Shown here piece after piece: positions 50,601 to 61,209 of a stretch of DNA of 64,000 nt. Location of the stretch: contig CADCXA010000059.1 of the NCBI GenBank assembly GCA_902806565.1, positions 372,001 to 436,000 on the forward strand. Reading direction: 5' to 3'. The stretch is from Hypoxylon rubiginosum. Its lineage: Eukaryota; Ascomycota; Sordariomycetes; Xylariales; Hypoxylaceae. A model generated the notes under the pieces. It was not told where the DNA came from and ran no database searches. It was given only the letters and a program-made list of their open reading frames with translations. Made by a program: the position numbers and the translations under genes. The first letter of the stretch is position 1, and every line of letters begins with the position of its first letter.

Positions 50601-53600
50601 TTGGTCCTGTAAGAGATTTGCTGTTGGGATAACGTCCTTTACGAAACGTTCCCATACCAACCCTCCTTCACGGCTATGTTTCTCAAAAGGAAACAGCGCT
50701 GTGAAGGCTTCGATGTAGGTGGAATGGATTCCCGCGTGTTTCTCGAACAGTTGCTCCATATATATTTCCAACGGAATTTTACCGTCAATGCGAGTTTTGC
50801 ATGCATCTGGGTAAAGCCCTTTGAGATAGTTGATGAAACCGATAGATGTTCCGGCTCCGAGATAATGAAGTGGTGTCAAAGTCTCGTCTCCGATTACAGG
50901 CAAAGCTACTCCTGCTGCTAATAAGCCTTTGAAGACGTCTTCGCAGTTTGCTCTCGTGGCTAGTAGGAGGGATGACAATGGGCTTTGCCATGTCTCTGGA
51001 TTGCGCCCTCCTCGTTGAAAGAGTATAGACGCTGATGCTGCACGCTGCTCATTTAGCGCTTTGGACAACGGAGTGTAACCTTCATGATCGACCATGCATA
51101 GTGCTGCAGTGACGTTTGCTTCATTATCGTACTCTAGAAAAGATGAAAGCAGGCCGAAATCAACAGCACTGGTGTGTAATAAATTACAACCTTTGCTATC
51201 TTGAGAGTTGACGATCACACCGTGATCAATAAATATTTCCACTGGCCATTCATACCTCTCACCGAATATGTCCTTTGCCTTGATTTGAGCCGACCAGGAA
51301 TGCACCGGCAAGCATCCATCATTGTCAGGTTGCAAGAAACTACAGCCAGCCTCAACGAGGGCCTCAATAGTTTTAGTCTTGCAGGTAAGATCCATGGGAC
51401 AAGTAACTTTTTCTAACGCAATTTCCAGCAGTCGTTTCCCGTGGTCCATAATATCTGATAGATGAACATCTAAGTGCTTTGCGGCTATCAGGAACGTATC
51501 AGGTACCTCATAGTCATCTCGCGTGGCTGAAATGAGCTGTTCCTTTAGTACATCTGGCGTAAGAGAGATGCTTGGATCAACAATATCTGGATCTAAAACA
51601 AAGTCGAATCCTTGACCAACAGCAAACTCCCATGCCAGCGAATAAAGTTCTCGGTGAAGATGAGAATAGCCTATCAGTGGGTTCAAACTCTTAATGAATA
51701 GTTCGAAGTCCTCTTCTTCAAATGCATCGTGTCTCTCATCCCAGTTTTCAAAGATATCTGAGAATATCTTTACGTCGTTCTCTTCCAAGGGGAGTCCCTT
51801 GGATAGCAGGAACACAGCTAGGTGTAGGTCATAAGAGTGTTTAAATACGACCACCGCAAGATTCAGTAGGTTTCCGTTTCGGCCCGGCCTCGTGGAGGCA
51901 GGTAGCAACTGAGCTCCAACTTCTAGGAGACATTCCACAGTCTTTTGGGCATATTTGCTTGACAAGGATTCCCCCATGCTTGGTTAAGAACGGATAGAGA
52001 ATTGCAATCTGGTTGGAACAAAGCTATCATTCCAACAGCGCATTGCATTGGAGTCCCGACTGGGCTACCTTTTTCAACATCAGCGCCCATCTCCAATAAG
52101 TGTTTGCACACTTTAGGGAGTGATAGTAAACAGGCCATGTGAAACGGAGTAAAGTCCTCGTGGATAAGAATAAAGATTGCTTTACGAACATCCGTTGAAC
52201 ATTCAAGATCGGATATATAATCTTCGTCAAGAAGGCAGCGCAGAACCAACCGGATCGACCATGATACGAACGCAGCGGTCTTGCCATAGCCGAAAAATGT
52301 TTCCGCAGAATGAAGGATCTCCTCATCATCCCATTGCTTTCGGGCATAAATAGGCCAATAGTATGCGGCATATTCATATAGAGGATAGTCTTCATCTCTC
52401 TCCTCTATATAATCAACTTCGTCCATCGTGGCAATAGGGGGGTGGTTGAAGTTTTCGAGTCGTAAATAGTTCAGGCATTGAATCACCATAAGCCTATTGG
52501 AACGAGATTCCGAAATAAGAAACGGTTCAAATTGGTCTCTGAGCAAGTCTGTGTTACGAAGGAACTCCTGTACTGAAAAATGCGCAAACTCGAAAAATTT
52601 TCCGTCGTTCGATTTTCGTATTAAGCTGCTACAAAATTTCTGGATTGCATTTTCGCGCACGCGGCCACTTTGCGTCAGAGAGCCCCCAGTCTTAGGAACA
52701 GACAGTATCTCTCTGAGTTGTTCCGTAGTAAGTGACGGGGTTGCGAAAGCTATGAAATGGAGGACAAGTTGAACAAGTGACGCTTTATCCTGCGGTATCC
52801 GCTGAAGAATGCGTAGGTACGTCTCGTTGAGATTAGGAGGCAATTCCTTCAATGCCGTGCGGCACGCCTCGTCTGATACACATTCGCAAAGATGGTCTAG
52901 TTGGCAAGCAACCCATCGAAACCTTTGAAATATCGGTTAACTCGTCATGTATGAGCGTCGAAGATACGGATTAGAAGAGACTTACATTCCCTTAGCGCCA
53001 TCTACCAAGCCATGCATAATCTCACCCTTGAGTTCCGGGTCATCAATGTAGAGTCTTTTGGTGCGTATACGTTCTTCGATCTCAGCTACCACATACTCCT
53101 CAACGTCCTCAGTATGCGCTGCAATCCTTTCGCATACGAAACCATCTTCAAGACGATCTCTGATGTAATGCTCATCGCGGCTCAGTAAGGCGATTGAAAT
53201 GTTTTCTGAATCCACCGATACGTCGCAAAGTGATTCAAGGACGTCGGGAACTCGATCTCCGCACTCATCAATGCCATCCACAACCAGAAAGACCCGGTCA
53301 AACAACTTAACCATCTTTCCTATCATCCTCAATAGCGCCTCTAATTCCGGGCTACGAGGCAAACCACGTTGAGGGTGAAGATTTCTGTAATATTCTTCTA
53401 GGATTGCATATGCTTCTTCCTTCTGGATGGCGATTTGATAGGCGAGCGCCCCCAAGATATTCTCGGGTGACTGGGTTTTTCCATCTTTGTAGTCGCAGAA
53501 GAAAAACGCGCCAGCAACTTTCTCATTGCATTGTGCTAGAGCGGCTTCGATGATAGTACCAGCTAGTACTGTTTTCCCTGCCCCTGGAATACCGGACAAC

Positions 53601-54286
53601 CAAAGTTTCTCATCGGCTGTTGAGAGCCAAGTTTGGAATTTTGGAAGACGTAGCAGCCATGTTCCAGTTCTCGGGTGACGTAACTTGAGACTCATTTCGT
53701 AATTCTGCTGTGGATTGTACTTGAGGAAAAATTTCAAGACTTTTTCTCGTTCTCCGTCGCGATGAATTCGACTAGCCACTTCGCGGGTCTTTTCGACGTC
53801 TGCTTTTATTTCTGATGCAGTCTTCTGTAGGTCCTCCTCTCTAGCTAGACAACGTAGTAGGAGGTCCATTGAGTTTGCGGATAAAGCAAGGCTAATATTT
53901 TGCTTGTGTTGGGCTAAGTCGTTCAGCATCTCCTTCACTCTGGCGGACGAAAACGGCCACATTATCTTCTTCAGGGAGTTGTTGTCAAGTTTCTTCAACT
54001 TCCTGTCGATTTCGGACAATATGTCGTTGCATCCTTCGATGTGGTGCATTCGGAATCTTTTGCCAAAAGGCTCATTATCAAGGCTCCTTGCCAGCCTCGA
54101 CAGGCTGTTCAGGGCGCCACCCAAGAGATTGACCTCTTTGGCGAGGTCTTCGGTCTCTTTAGTAGCATTTTTTGCGGCTTTGATGTATTTCATTAGACGA
54201 TCGAACACCACATCTGCCAAAGTAACGAGCCCCGCAATGCTAGCTGCAATCGATAATGGATCTACCATGATGAGAAAGGAGGTCAA
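47638..54286 (-). CDS. NACHT-ankyrin NLR-like (STAND) protein
   Basis: About 2,150 residues in at least four exons. The start is at 54286, or at the in-frame ATG at 54268 (MVDPLSIAASIAGL, the usual N-terminus of this family). A helical N-terminal domain is followed by NACHT: P-loop GIPGAGKT (232-239) and Walker B LVVDGIDEC (334-342). Across a 63-bp intron (52923-52985) the signature AKG-MFRWVACQLDHLC is rebuilt. Many ankyrin repeats follow, for example TPLHYAALRGCTDVIKYL and PIHMAISRGNLAAVECLL, to the C-terminus. The last intron is 48929-48984 (GTGAGT/TAG). Between exons 2 and 3 the frame changes; the best intron I find (51958-52019) has a weak donor, GTTCCA, so a frameshift is possible. These proteins sense non-self or pathogens and trigger cell death. 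A 12-bp-arm hairpin lies just before the start codon. Confidence 0.85.
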
Positions 54287-54289
54287 AGC

Positions 54290-54319
54290 TACCTGGGTAG
54301 GTATCTGCCTACCCAGGTA
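54290..54319. repeat. Perfect inverted repeat just upstream of the NLR start
   Basis: TACCTGGGTAGG (54290-54301) and CCTACCCAGGTA (54308-54319) are perfect 12-bp complements around a 6-base loop. The hairpin ends 4 bp before the ATG at 54286, or 22 bp before the one at 54268. It could be a protein-binding palindrome or an mRNA hairpin affecting translation. Confidence 0.8.
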
Positions 54320-54955
54320 CTCGAGATAGATACGTCTGGGGTATGGGGTTGCGTAGCTCCTAGCTTAGTAGTAAACTAGTAAACTAGGTACGAAAGACGA
54401 TGTTGAGCTGCGAGAGGTATTTTCTACTAGTGCTGGGATGGGAATTTGAGAAGTGATAAAGGAAGCTGATATGTGATTACAATTTTTATGATGGGCTTGT
54501 AAGCTGAATATGCCTAGGGCGAAATCTGATCATGACATAGCCATTCATATTCACTCTAGTTATCAGAAGCCTGCTCACGATTCGTATGTGGCGCCTGCGG
54601 AAGACAGTAAACTTGCCTACTATCTATGTCGTGTAACACTCCGCCTCCAAAAGAATGCCTCATTCTGACCGCCTATCTTCTCTGTTTTAGCCTTAAGTTA
54701 GGCACTAGTGTTTTGATAGAGAGCGGTGAGATAACAGGCTGAATCTCCCTCGGTAAGGCAGGCAGCCTGCTTAGAGTTCAATCTGTAGAAAAATGTCGCG
54801 CCGTCGTCACATATCATTTACGACATAAATATATAGTTTAGAAGCCACAAGAGCGAGACGAACTAGAATAGATACCTATCTTTCGCTGCTCGTAAGTGAA
54901 GCTAAACTAGATCCAAATGCAAGGAGCTCAAGATAGTTAATATGGCGCAATTCAT
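54320..54955. other. Intergenic, NLR promoter side
   Basis: This lies between the NLR start and the end of the hydrolase gene. The stretch near 54350-54390 has short CTAGTA-type repeats. No gene is seen. Confidence 0.6.
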
Positions 54956-55906
54956 TCAATCACTTGGATATCCCTTTATGAAAGGCTCGATGAATTCTAG
55001 TACGCCTTCGCGAACGCCTTTCGGGTCATGAGCCACACCCGGTACGACGTCAAACCGGGCTGTGATACCATCCCGCTTCCATAGCTCATGCAGGCCCTGC
55101 AGCGTGGCTAGCCTGCCTTTCTCCATCGGCGGGAACTTCATCGCCTCCCTCGCGCCCTCATTCTTGCTAGCTAAATCGCGCATCCACGCCCAGAACTCCT
55201 CGCCGCCGTGGGGCCTGAGCTCCGCGCCGCCGACGATGAGCTGGACCGGCACTCTGCCGACGAGTTCCTTGTCGATGGTCCGGCCGAAGAGCGCCTCCAC
55301 GTCCTTGATGCCGATTGGCCAGTTCTGGGAAGTATCCAGTACCGTGACGTGACCGGGTGCGCCGACGCTCACGGCGGCCAGGCGCTCGGGGTGCAGGTAC
55401 AGGAAGCGGTGGACGAACTGGCCGCCGCCGCTAAACCCGATGAGATAGATCTTGTCGGTGTCTATTCCCGGCCAGCGGGCGGCGACCTCATCCAAGATAT
55501 CCAAGAGGGCCAGGTCCGACCGTAGGGTCCTGGACCGGAGCAGCTTGAAGGAGTCGACGTCGTTGGGGCCGTCGAGGCCGGCGGGAAACAGCGGCGCGAG
55601 GAGCGCGCACGGGGCGGATTGGGCGAAGGGGACCAGCTCATATATGTCGAAGACGTGGCGCCTGGTGCCGTGCATGCTTACGAGAAGGGGAAGCTTGGCG
55701 GGGGCTGTAGTAGTGGGAGCTATAGCCGGGCCGGCTCCTTCTGCACCGCCGCTGTAGTGGCTGGAGTAGTGCTTGGCCGGGACGTGGAGCGCGTAAGACA
55801 CGCGTGGGTCCGAGGCGAGGGCCCTGTGCGGGACATGGTTGACGAGAAGGGTAGCGTTGAGGAACCGTGGGGGGACGTCCGCGGTGGTCAATGGGGTGTC
55901 GCCCAT
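54956..55906 (-). CDS. Alpha/beta hydrolase, PHB-depolymerase/LpqC-like
   Basis: 316 residues, single exon. LPLLVSMHG (73-80) is a typical strand plus oxyanion-side His-Gly. The nucleophile elbow is GFSGGG with Ser159, and the likely catalytic His is His293 in VPGVAHD near the C-terminus. The layout resembles the poly(3-hydroxybutyrate) depolymerase/feruloyl esterase-like family. It has no signal peptide, so it is probably intracellular, unlike secreted members. The substrate cannot be read from the sequence. The start at 55906 lies in a good context (ACAACAATGG). It stands alone between the NLR and the transporter; the transporter gene runs the opposite way, so the upstream region is shared. 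Confidence 0.8.
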   Translation of the reverse strand: MGDTPLTTADVPPRFLNATLLVNHVPHRALASDPRVSYALHVPAKHYSSHYSGGAEGAGPAIAPTTTAPAKLPLLVSMHGTRRHVFDIYELVPFAQSAPCALLAPLFPAGLDGPNDVDSFKLLRSRTLRSDLALLDILDEVAARWPGIDTDKIYLIGFSGGGQFVHRFLYLHPERLAAVSVGAPGHVTVLDTSQNWPIGIKDVEALFGRTIDKELVGRVPVQLIVGGAELRPHGGEEFWAWMRDLASKNEGAREAMKFPPMEKGRLATLQGLHELWKRDGITARFDVVPGVAHDPKGVREGVLEFIEPFIKGYPSD

Positions 55907-56924
55907 TGTTGTGTAGGTAAGTCGAGTACTTCGTACAGCTGGTATACAACTATTATGTCACGCACACCCCCTATTTCTCCCCCCGGCAGATGGTGCCAAG
56001 ATTCGTATGGGGAATAGATTATCGTGCGTAAGTGTCCATTTTCCATCAATTACGGAGCGCATCGCTGCAGTTTTTGTAGCCGCGCGACGAATCACCATGT
56101 GTTTACGCTTCTCGTCGTTTGGTCGTCGAGCGAAATTCGCTCCTGGGCCTTGCAGATCCCAGCGGCCGAGCCGGCATTTGGGAGCGAAACTCGCTTCGGC
56201 CCATCCTCACCCCCCAGTCGGGCCCCAGTCCCACCAACCATGCAAGCAGGCTGAGCCCAAAAGATCCCAAAAGATCCCAAGTCCGCAGCCGGGTGCGTTG
56301 CAAAGCTAGCGTTCCGCGGTGTCGTGTTGTGTTGCTAGCGACGTCCTGTCCACTGCACAATGACGCGAAGTCAATGCTACCACCTCGAGGAAAAGCATTC
56401 TGTACGACCGGTCTAAAACCCCTTCTCGTCTTCTCGTGATGGCCGAACGCCAATTACCTCCGAGACATGTGAATTTGATGGTGGGAATATCTCATGAAGA
56501 TAGTAAGTGATAGACATCTCACATTCTGATATTGCGACGACAACGAAACCTCGGAGAAGGGTTTCTTCGACCCCCCCTCCCCTCCCCTTCCCCCCTAGTT
56601 GCTAGAGACGGCTCTTGGGACGTGACGTACTCCTTTTCCCTAACTTAGAAGTCCGCACAAGAGAGGAGTTCATACCAAGCCTCCGCCTACATAGAAAGAC
56701 CCCTGCGTCGCCCAGGCTTCGACGAGCGAAAGAGCTTTGAAACGCGACTTACGCTCTTGAGGATAATTTACTCGGAGCCACACATGTGATATTGATTATA
56801 AGATTTGGCTCGAACCTTTCTATTTTCATTCATTATTCATCTCGGCCATTAACCAACCCAACTTCACCCCTCACCACCAACGCCGTCTTAAAAGTACCTA
56901 ATATAAAAGAATAAAAAAAGAAGG
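55907..56924. other. Shared upstream region of hydrolase and transporter genes
   Basis: About 1 kb between divergent starts. It has a C/T-rich tract at about 56571-56597 and a CA/CT-rich leader before 56925, both common in fungal promoters. AAAAGATCCC occurs twice in tandem near 56260. Open frames here have no recognisable domains. Confidence 0.6.
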
Positions 56925-58893
56925 ATGGCTTCCGCGAACAGCTCCGACAAGGCGCTCGCCGCCGGAGCCGAGCCGGTAGAATATCGGGACCCGACCCTCT
57001 TACTACCGACGACCAGTCCCAGCTCTATCGGAGATGTGCCCAAGGAGGACGAAGCGGAGGAACCATTCGACCTCAAGCTCGACAGGAGGGTAAAATGGAA
57101 ACTCGATCTCTTCATCCTGCCGCTCATGTCGAGTGTCTACTTCTTCGCTACAATGGTCAGTCGTCGATGATGCCGGGCGACATCTAGATGTGAGCCCCCC
57201 TATTGTTGTCGATTTATACTCACCCCGTCACGTAGGGAAAATCCGATCTCGCCAATGCCAAAATCGCCGGCCTGAGCGAGGAGTTGAACCTCAGTCCTGG
57301 CGACTACTCGAATGCGGCAACCGTGTTCTTGGTTGCGACCATCATCTTCCAGCTCCCTGGCACGCTCTTGATCAAGCGCATTCGTCCCAACAGGCAATTT
57401 AGCGGAGCCATGATCACTGTAAGGCAGGCGGACTTCAGCAAATAAACACCCCCCTTTCAAAGTTGGCAATGGGCTAATCATATTTTCTCATCGTTTCATA
57501 GTGGGGATTCTTAACTGCCATGACTCTGTTAGTCACGAATGCTGGCGCGCTTCTTGGTCTGCGATTTCTTATCGGAGGAGCAGAATCGTTCGTTCAGGGC
57601 GGTGTCTTCTGTATGTTTACATAATGCCTCTCTATCTCGGCGAACCCCCTATCAGCCGAGTCTCATCCTACATCACATGTCCCCGGGCTCATCTCATTCT
57701 ATAGATCTCTCCTTCTGGTACCAGTACTCCGAATACGCCACGCGCGGTGCCGTCGTGTCGTCCATGTCGACCCTGGCCGGCGCCTTCAACGGGCTGATCG
57801 CGTACGCCATCACCAAGGACCTCGACGGCGCCAACGGCTGGCGAGCGTGGCGGTGGATCTTCCTGATCGAGGGCGTCGTCCCCATCGCCTTTTCGTTCAT
57901 CGTATTAGCCTTCCTCCCCAGCCACCCGTCCGCGCTCCGCTGGGGCTTCACGGAGGAGGAGAAGAAGCACATCATGCGGCGGAGCGCGCGCGCCCACAAC
58001 ACGGCCGAGCCGCACGTCAAGCTCGGCCAGATCTGGAAGATCATGCTCGACCTGCACTTCTGGCTCTTCATCCTCATCGCCTGCGGCGCCAACTTCTGCC
58101 AGTCCTCCCTCTCCAACTTCCTGCCCGACATCATCGCCGGCTTCGGCTACGACGACGTCAGCGCCCAGCTCTTCACCACCATCGTCTACGTCTGCGGCTG
58201 CGTCGGCATCCTCTTCTTCAGCCGCCTCGCCGACAAGACCAACGCACGCGGCCTCGTCACCGCCTTCTCCGCCGTCGGCGCCATCGTCGGCTACGCCGTC
58301 CTCATCTGGGTCACCAACCGCGACGTCCGCTTCGCCGCCACCTGCCTCGTCGCCTTCTCCATCTTCCCCAACACCGTCTTGCAGATCACGTGGGCTGCCA
58401 TGTCCTTCGTCGGCTACACGCGAAGGTATTTTAAAATCTCAGTTCTGCTATTCTATCCTATTCTATCGCTTCGAAGTTGTACTAATATTGGCTACAGAGG
58501 TTCCATGCTGGCCTTCATCAATATCTTCCCCCACATCTTCGCCATCTCCGGAAACCAGGCCTACCAAGACCCGCCCTACTGTAAGCATGATCTCTTCTGC
58601 GGCATATGCGAGTTTCCCGTACTAACTATCCCTCCAGACAGCATTGGTAACGCGTCGGCCTTGGGAATGTCCATCTTGATGTTCGTCTGCTCGATCGTCC
58701 TGAGGTGGTACCTCGGATACCTGAACAGCAAGAAGAAGGCGAACCAGTTCTCCCCGCAGGCCGCCGAGATGCGGGAGAAGAGCTTGGAGGAGATTGGCGA
58801 CCACCATCCCGGTATGTCTTACGTGAATTTGCTACTCATTATTCTATGTTGATGACTAACATTTTCATTGCAGATTTCTTCTACACCCTCTAA
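56925..58893 (+). CDS. MFS transporter, anion:cation symporter (Dal5/Tna1-like) family
   Basis: 506 residues from seven exons: 56925-57155, 57236-57418, 57502-57610, 57705-58425, 58498-58580, 58638-58811 and 58874-58893. The introns are 57-94 bp and all phases match. About 12 membrane helices follow a cytosolic leader. Family landmarks are DRRVKWKLDLFILPLM at the first helix, GLSEELNLSPGDYSNA after it, GGAESFVQGG, YLSFWYQYSEYATR, and the loop WRWIFLIEG. This group imports carboxylates such as allantoate, nicotinate or pantothenate in fungal plasma membranes. The exact substrate is not predictable. Exon 4 is very GC-rich, which creates a long false frame at 57847-58434. Confidence 0.88.
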
Positions 58894-59327
58894 ACTCGCA
58901 GGCCGTGATGTGTGTACGTTTTGCACCGATTGGATAGATGAAATCGGTTTAGGAGCCACTTTGAGTGCTCGTTACTGGATAAAATTGTGGGAATTCGGAT
59001 ATGCATTGTAAAGGATATGTTTGGCATTCAACATTCTGGGATACTATAATTTCATTTGTTGTATAATGGTTTGAGGTTTGTAACTCCTGTACGTTCTGAG
59101 CTTTAAAGCTGCGGGCGAGCGAAAGAGGTGTGCATGGGACATAGGCGCTCACAGGTGTGTATAGGTTACCTAGGATTGGGAAATAATCAATTATGATTCA
59201 TTAGGTCCCTGACCCTTTGTCACACTATCTAGGTGTTTTATTCTGTGATATGTGGTCGTGAAGCCGATGCTGTCTAGATTGATGAATTACGCGCTCGTCT
59301 TGGTACGCGCTGTGTCCTCCCCCTATT
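58894..59327. other. Intergenic between convergent genes
   Basis: The 3' flanks of the transporter and the cyclotransferase-like gene. No gene or RNA is seen. Confidence 0.6.
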
Positions 59328-60002
59328 CTACTTCCCATATTTCTTGGCAGGGATGAAAGGTCTCAGAACGGTATCGACATACGCCTGCGGAAGTCCCCAT
59401 TCGTTCATGGCCTCTTCAATGCCGCGATTCATGCGATTGACATACTCGGCAAGCGGTTTCTTTGGATGGACATTCTCCTTGTCAATATACACAAGGGCTT
59501 TGACTGTCTGGCCGGTTTGCTTCTGATCCTCCCGTACTTTCCACAATTCTCGTGGAACACCCTCTTGGCCAATCGGTCTCGTTGAACTTGGAGTTGGAAC
59601 AACGACGACGTCAAGAAACACTCGTTCATATGCATAGGGCACACCCTCGCAAGCATCGAGCCGAGCCTCGTCGTCCGGATGCAGGCGATATAGGACACCG
59701 TAGACGCCGTGCTCATTGCTGGGTTTTCCGTTCTTACTGGCCATTAGTGGTAATAATGGCAGGGGATTGAACGACAGAGTAGGCCACTTCATTGACGAAT
59801 GAGGTGACTCTGGATCTGGATCTGGCTTCCGTACGATATTCGCATATCCCCTCTCATTGATTAGCCACGTCCATCCGGGAAGGCGTGCAAGGCCGACCGG
59901 TGTTGATCGTGGACATCGATCACGCATCTGCGACGAAGAGAGGTTAGAGCCATACGCAAAGTATAGCTTTCCGTTGTCGTCGGCGGCACCGATCGATCCC
60001 AT
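59328..60002 (-). CDS. Gamma-glutamylcyclotransferase-like protein
   Basis: 224 residues. I use the ATG at 60002, which puts YFAYGSNLSS (14-23, substrate loop YGSN) near the N-terminus as usual for the family. The frame stays open upstream to 60266, but that part looks like leader rather than conserved protein. Glu119 in DACEGVPYAY is the expected catalytic acid, and VYGVLYRL is the core strand before it. Family enzymes release 5-oxoproline from gamma-glutamyl amino acids or glutathione; the exact substrate here is unknown. The protein is probably cytosolic and has no intron. Residues 60-95 form a longer insertion than in small bacterial members. Confidence 0.82.
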   Translation of the reverse strand: MGSIGAADDNGKLYFAYGSNLSSSQMRDRCPRSTPVGLARLPGWTWLINERGYANIVRKPDPDPESPHSSMKWPTLSFNPLPLLPLMASKNGKPSNEHGVYGVLYRLHPDDEARLDACEGVPYAYERVFLDVVVVPTPSSTRPIGQEGVPRELWKVREDQKQTGQTVKALVYIDKENVHPKKPLAEYVNRMNRGIEEAMNEWGLPQAYVDTVLRPFIPAKKYGK

Positions 60003-61209
60003 GATTTCTGTGTAAAGCGTCTCCGCTGTTGTCCGTCTCCCCGCTAGTTTCCGGTCGTAAAGTACTGTAGTATTCGGAGCGCTGTGCGGCGCGGTGCGGG
60101 GTGGGGTGTAGAAGGTAGGGTGGTATGAGTGTAGTAAAGAAATGCTCCTATTGGTGTTTATTGGAGGGATATCTGCTCCGGCGACGCTTCCTCCTACCAA
60201 ATATGATATGGATTTAATATCGTTGTATTTGTTACCGTGGGATTTCTCAATGTCGTCAAATGTCAAGTTCTACAGTAGTAAGGTAGTACCTAGAGTACAT
60301 AGGTAGTTAGAAGTGTCGAGAGGAATGGTGTGCCAGCAGGATGAGATTCCGCAAGATACAGATGCACCTAACAAAGACAAGACGCAGCTGTTGGGACCCT
60401 AGCGTTCCACGAAACGCCACTACCAGGTTCCAGCGTGCGCTAGGAGGTAGGCCACATGTGCATACAGTCAGGCAGTACGTAAGGGCATGCCTTACATATG
60501 ATATGCTTCAGGGTTAGGTGCCGTTGCAAGGCGGTGGAGGGTTAGATGCATCGATGGATGTGTAACTATTCGCCTTGTCGGCCCAGCACGTTTCATGCAC
60601 CTCGTGCGCTCTCGTACGCCCTACCGCCTGCAGGAAATAAAGCCACCAATAGATCAAAGTGCGTACGAAGACACACAGAGACCTCCAAGATTCTCTCTCT
60701 GTTTGCTCTTAAAATAGTCCCGAGATCTAGAAAACCGGGAATCGTCCATTTTCGTGCATCTGCATGAAACAGCAACTGCAAAGTGTATTCAATTTCCTAA
60801 CCTCCGACTGAGGTTAAGTTTCTTAGACGTCTGGGTAGCATTTTAGTTGTCCTATCACCATGAAAGTTACCGTCACAATCTCTCTAGCTAGGATTTCATA
60901 CCTCTGCTTTTCCCCCCTCCAACCATTCCCCATATTGAACCGAGCCGCTTGACCAACCCTCTTCCCCCCTTTTTTGAATTTTCAACCCACTCATTACCTG
61001 GTAGGTACCCAAACCCGTAACAATCAAGGAAATATTGTAGCACTATAGAAGAAGTCATTTTTGACAAGTCGTTAAGTTGCTGTCTCACCTCGCCCAACCC
61101 GGTTCTCGACGGCTTTGGTCTTGTCTTTAGTAACACAGCAGCCTAATTCTTTCTAGCTCGCTTTTCCCTCCTTGTCGAAGTCACACTGGCCTGCGGTATT
61201 TTGATTGTT
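60003..61209. other. Intergenic, no gene seen
   Basis: This lies between the cyclotransferase-like start and the histidine gene stop, both on the minus strand. Short frames at about 60546-60767 and 60888-61136 have no recognisable domain or splice partner. Confidence 0.55.

Noticed and set aside
57847..58434. 195-codon frame overlapping the transporter
   Set aside because: Arg/His/Leu-rich alternate reading of the GC-rich fourth exon; the real frame is fixed by transporter motifs and splice phases.
59328..60266. Longer start for the cyclotransferase-like protein
   Set aside because: The extra 88 residues upstream of 60002 lack family similarity, and the substrate loop is expected close to the N-terminus.
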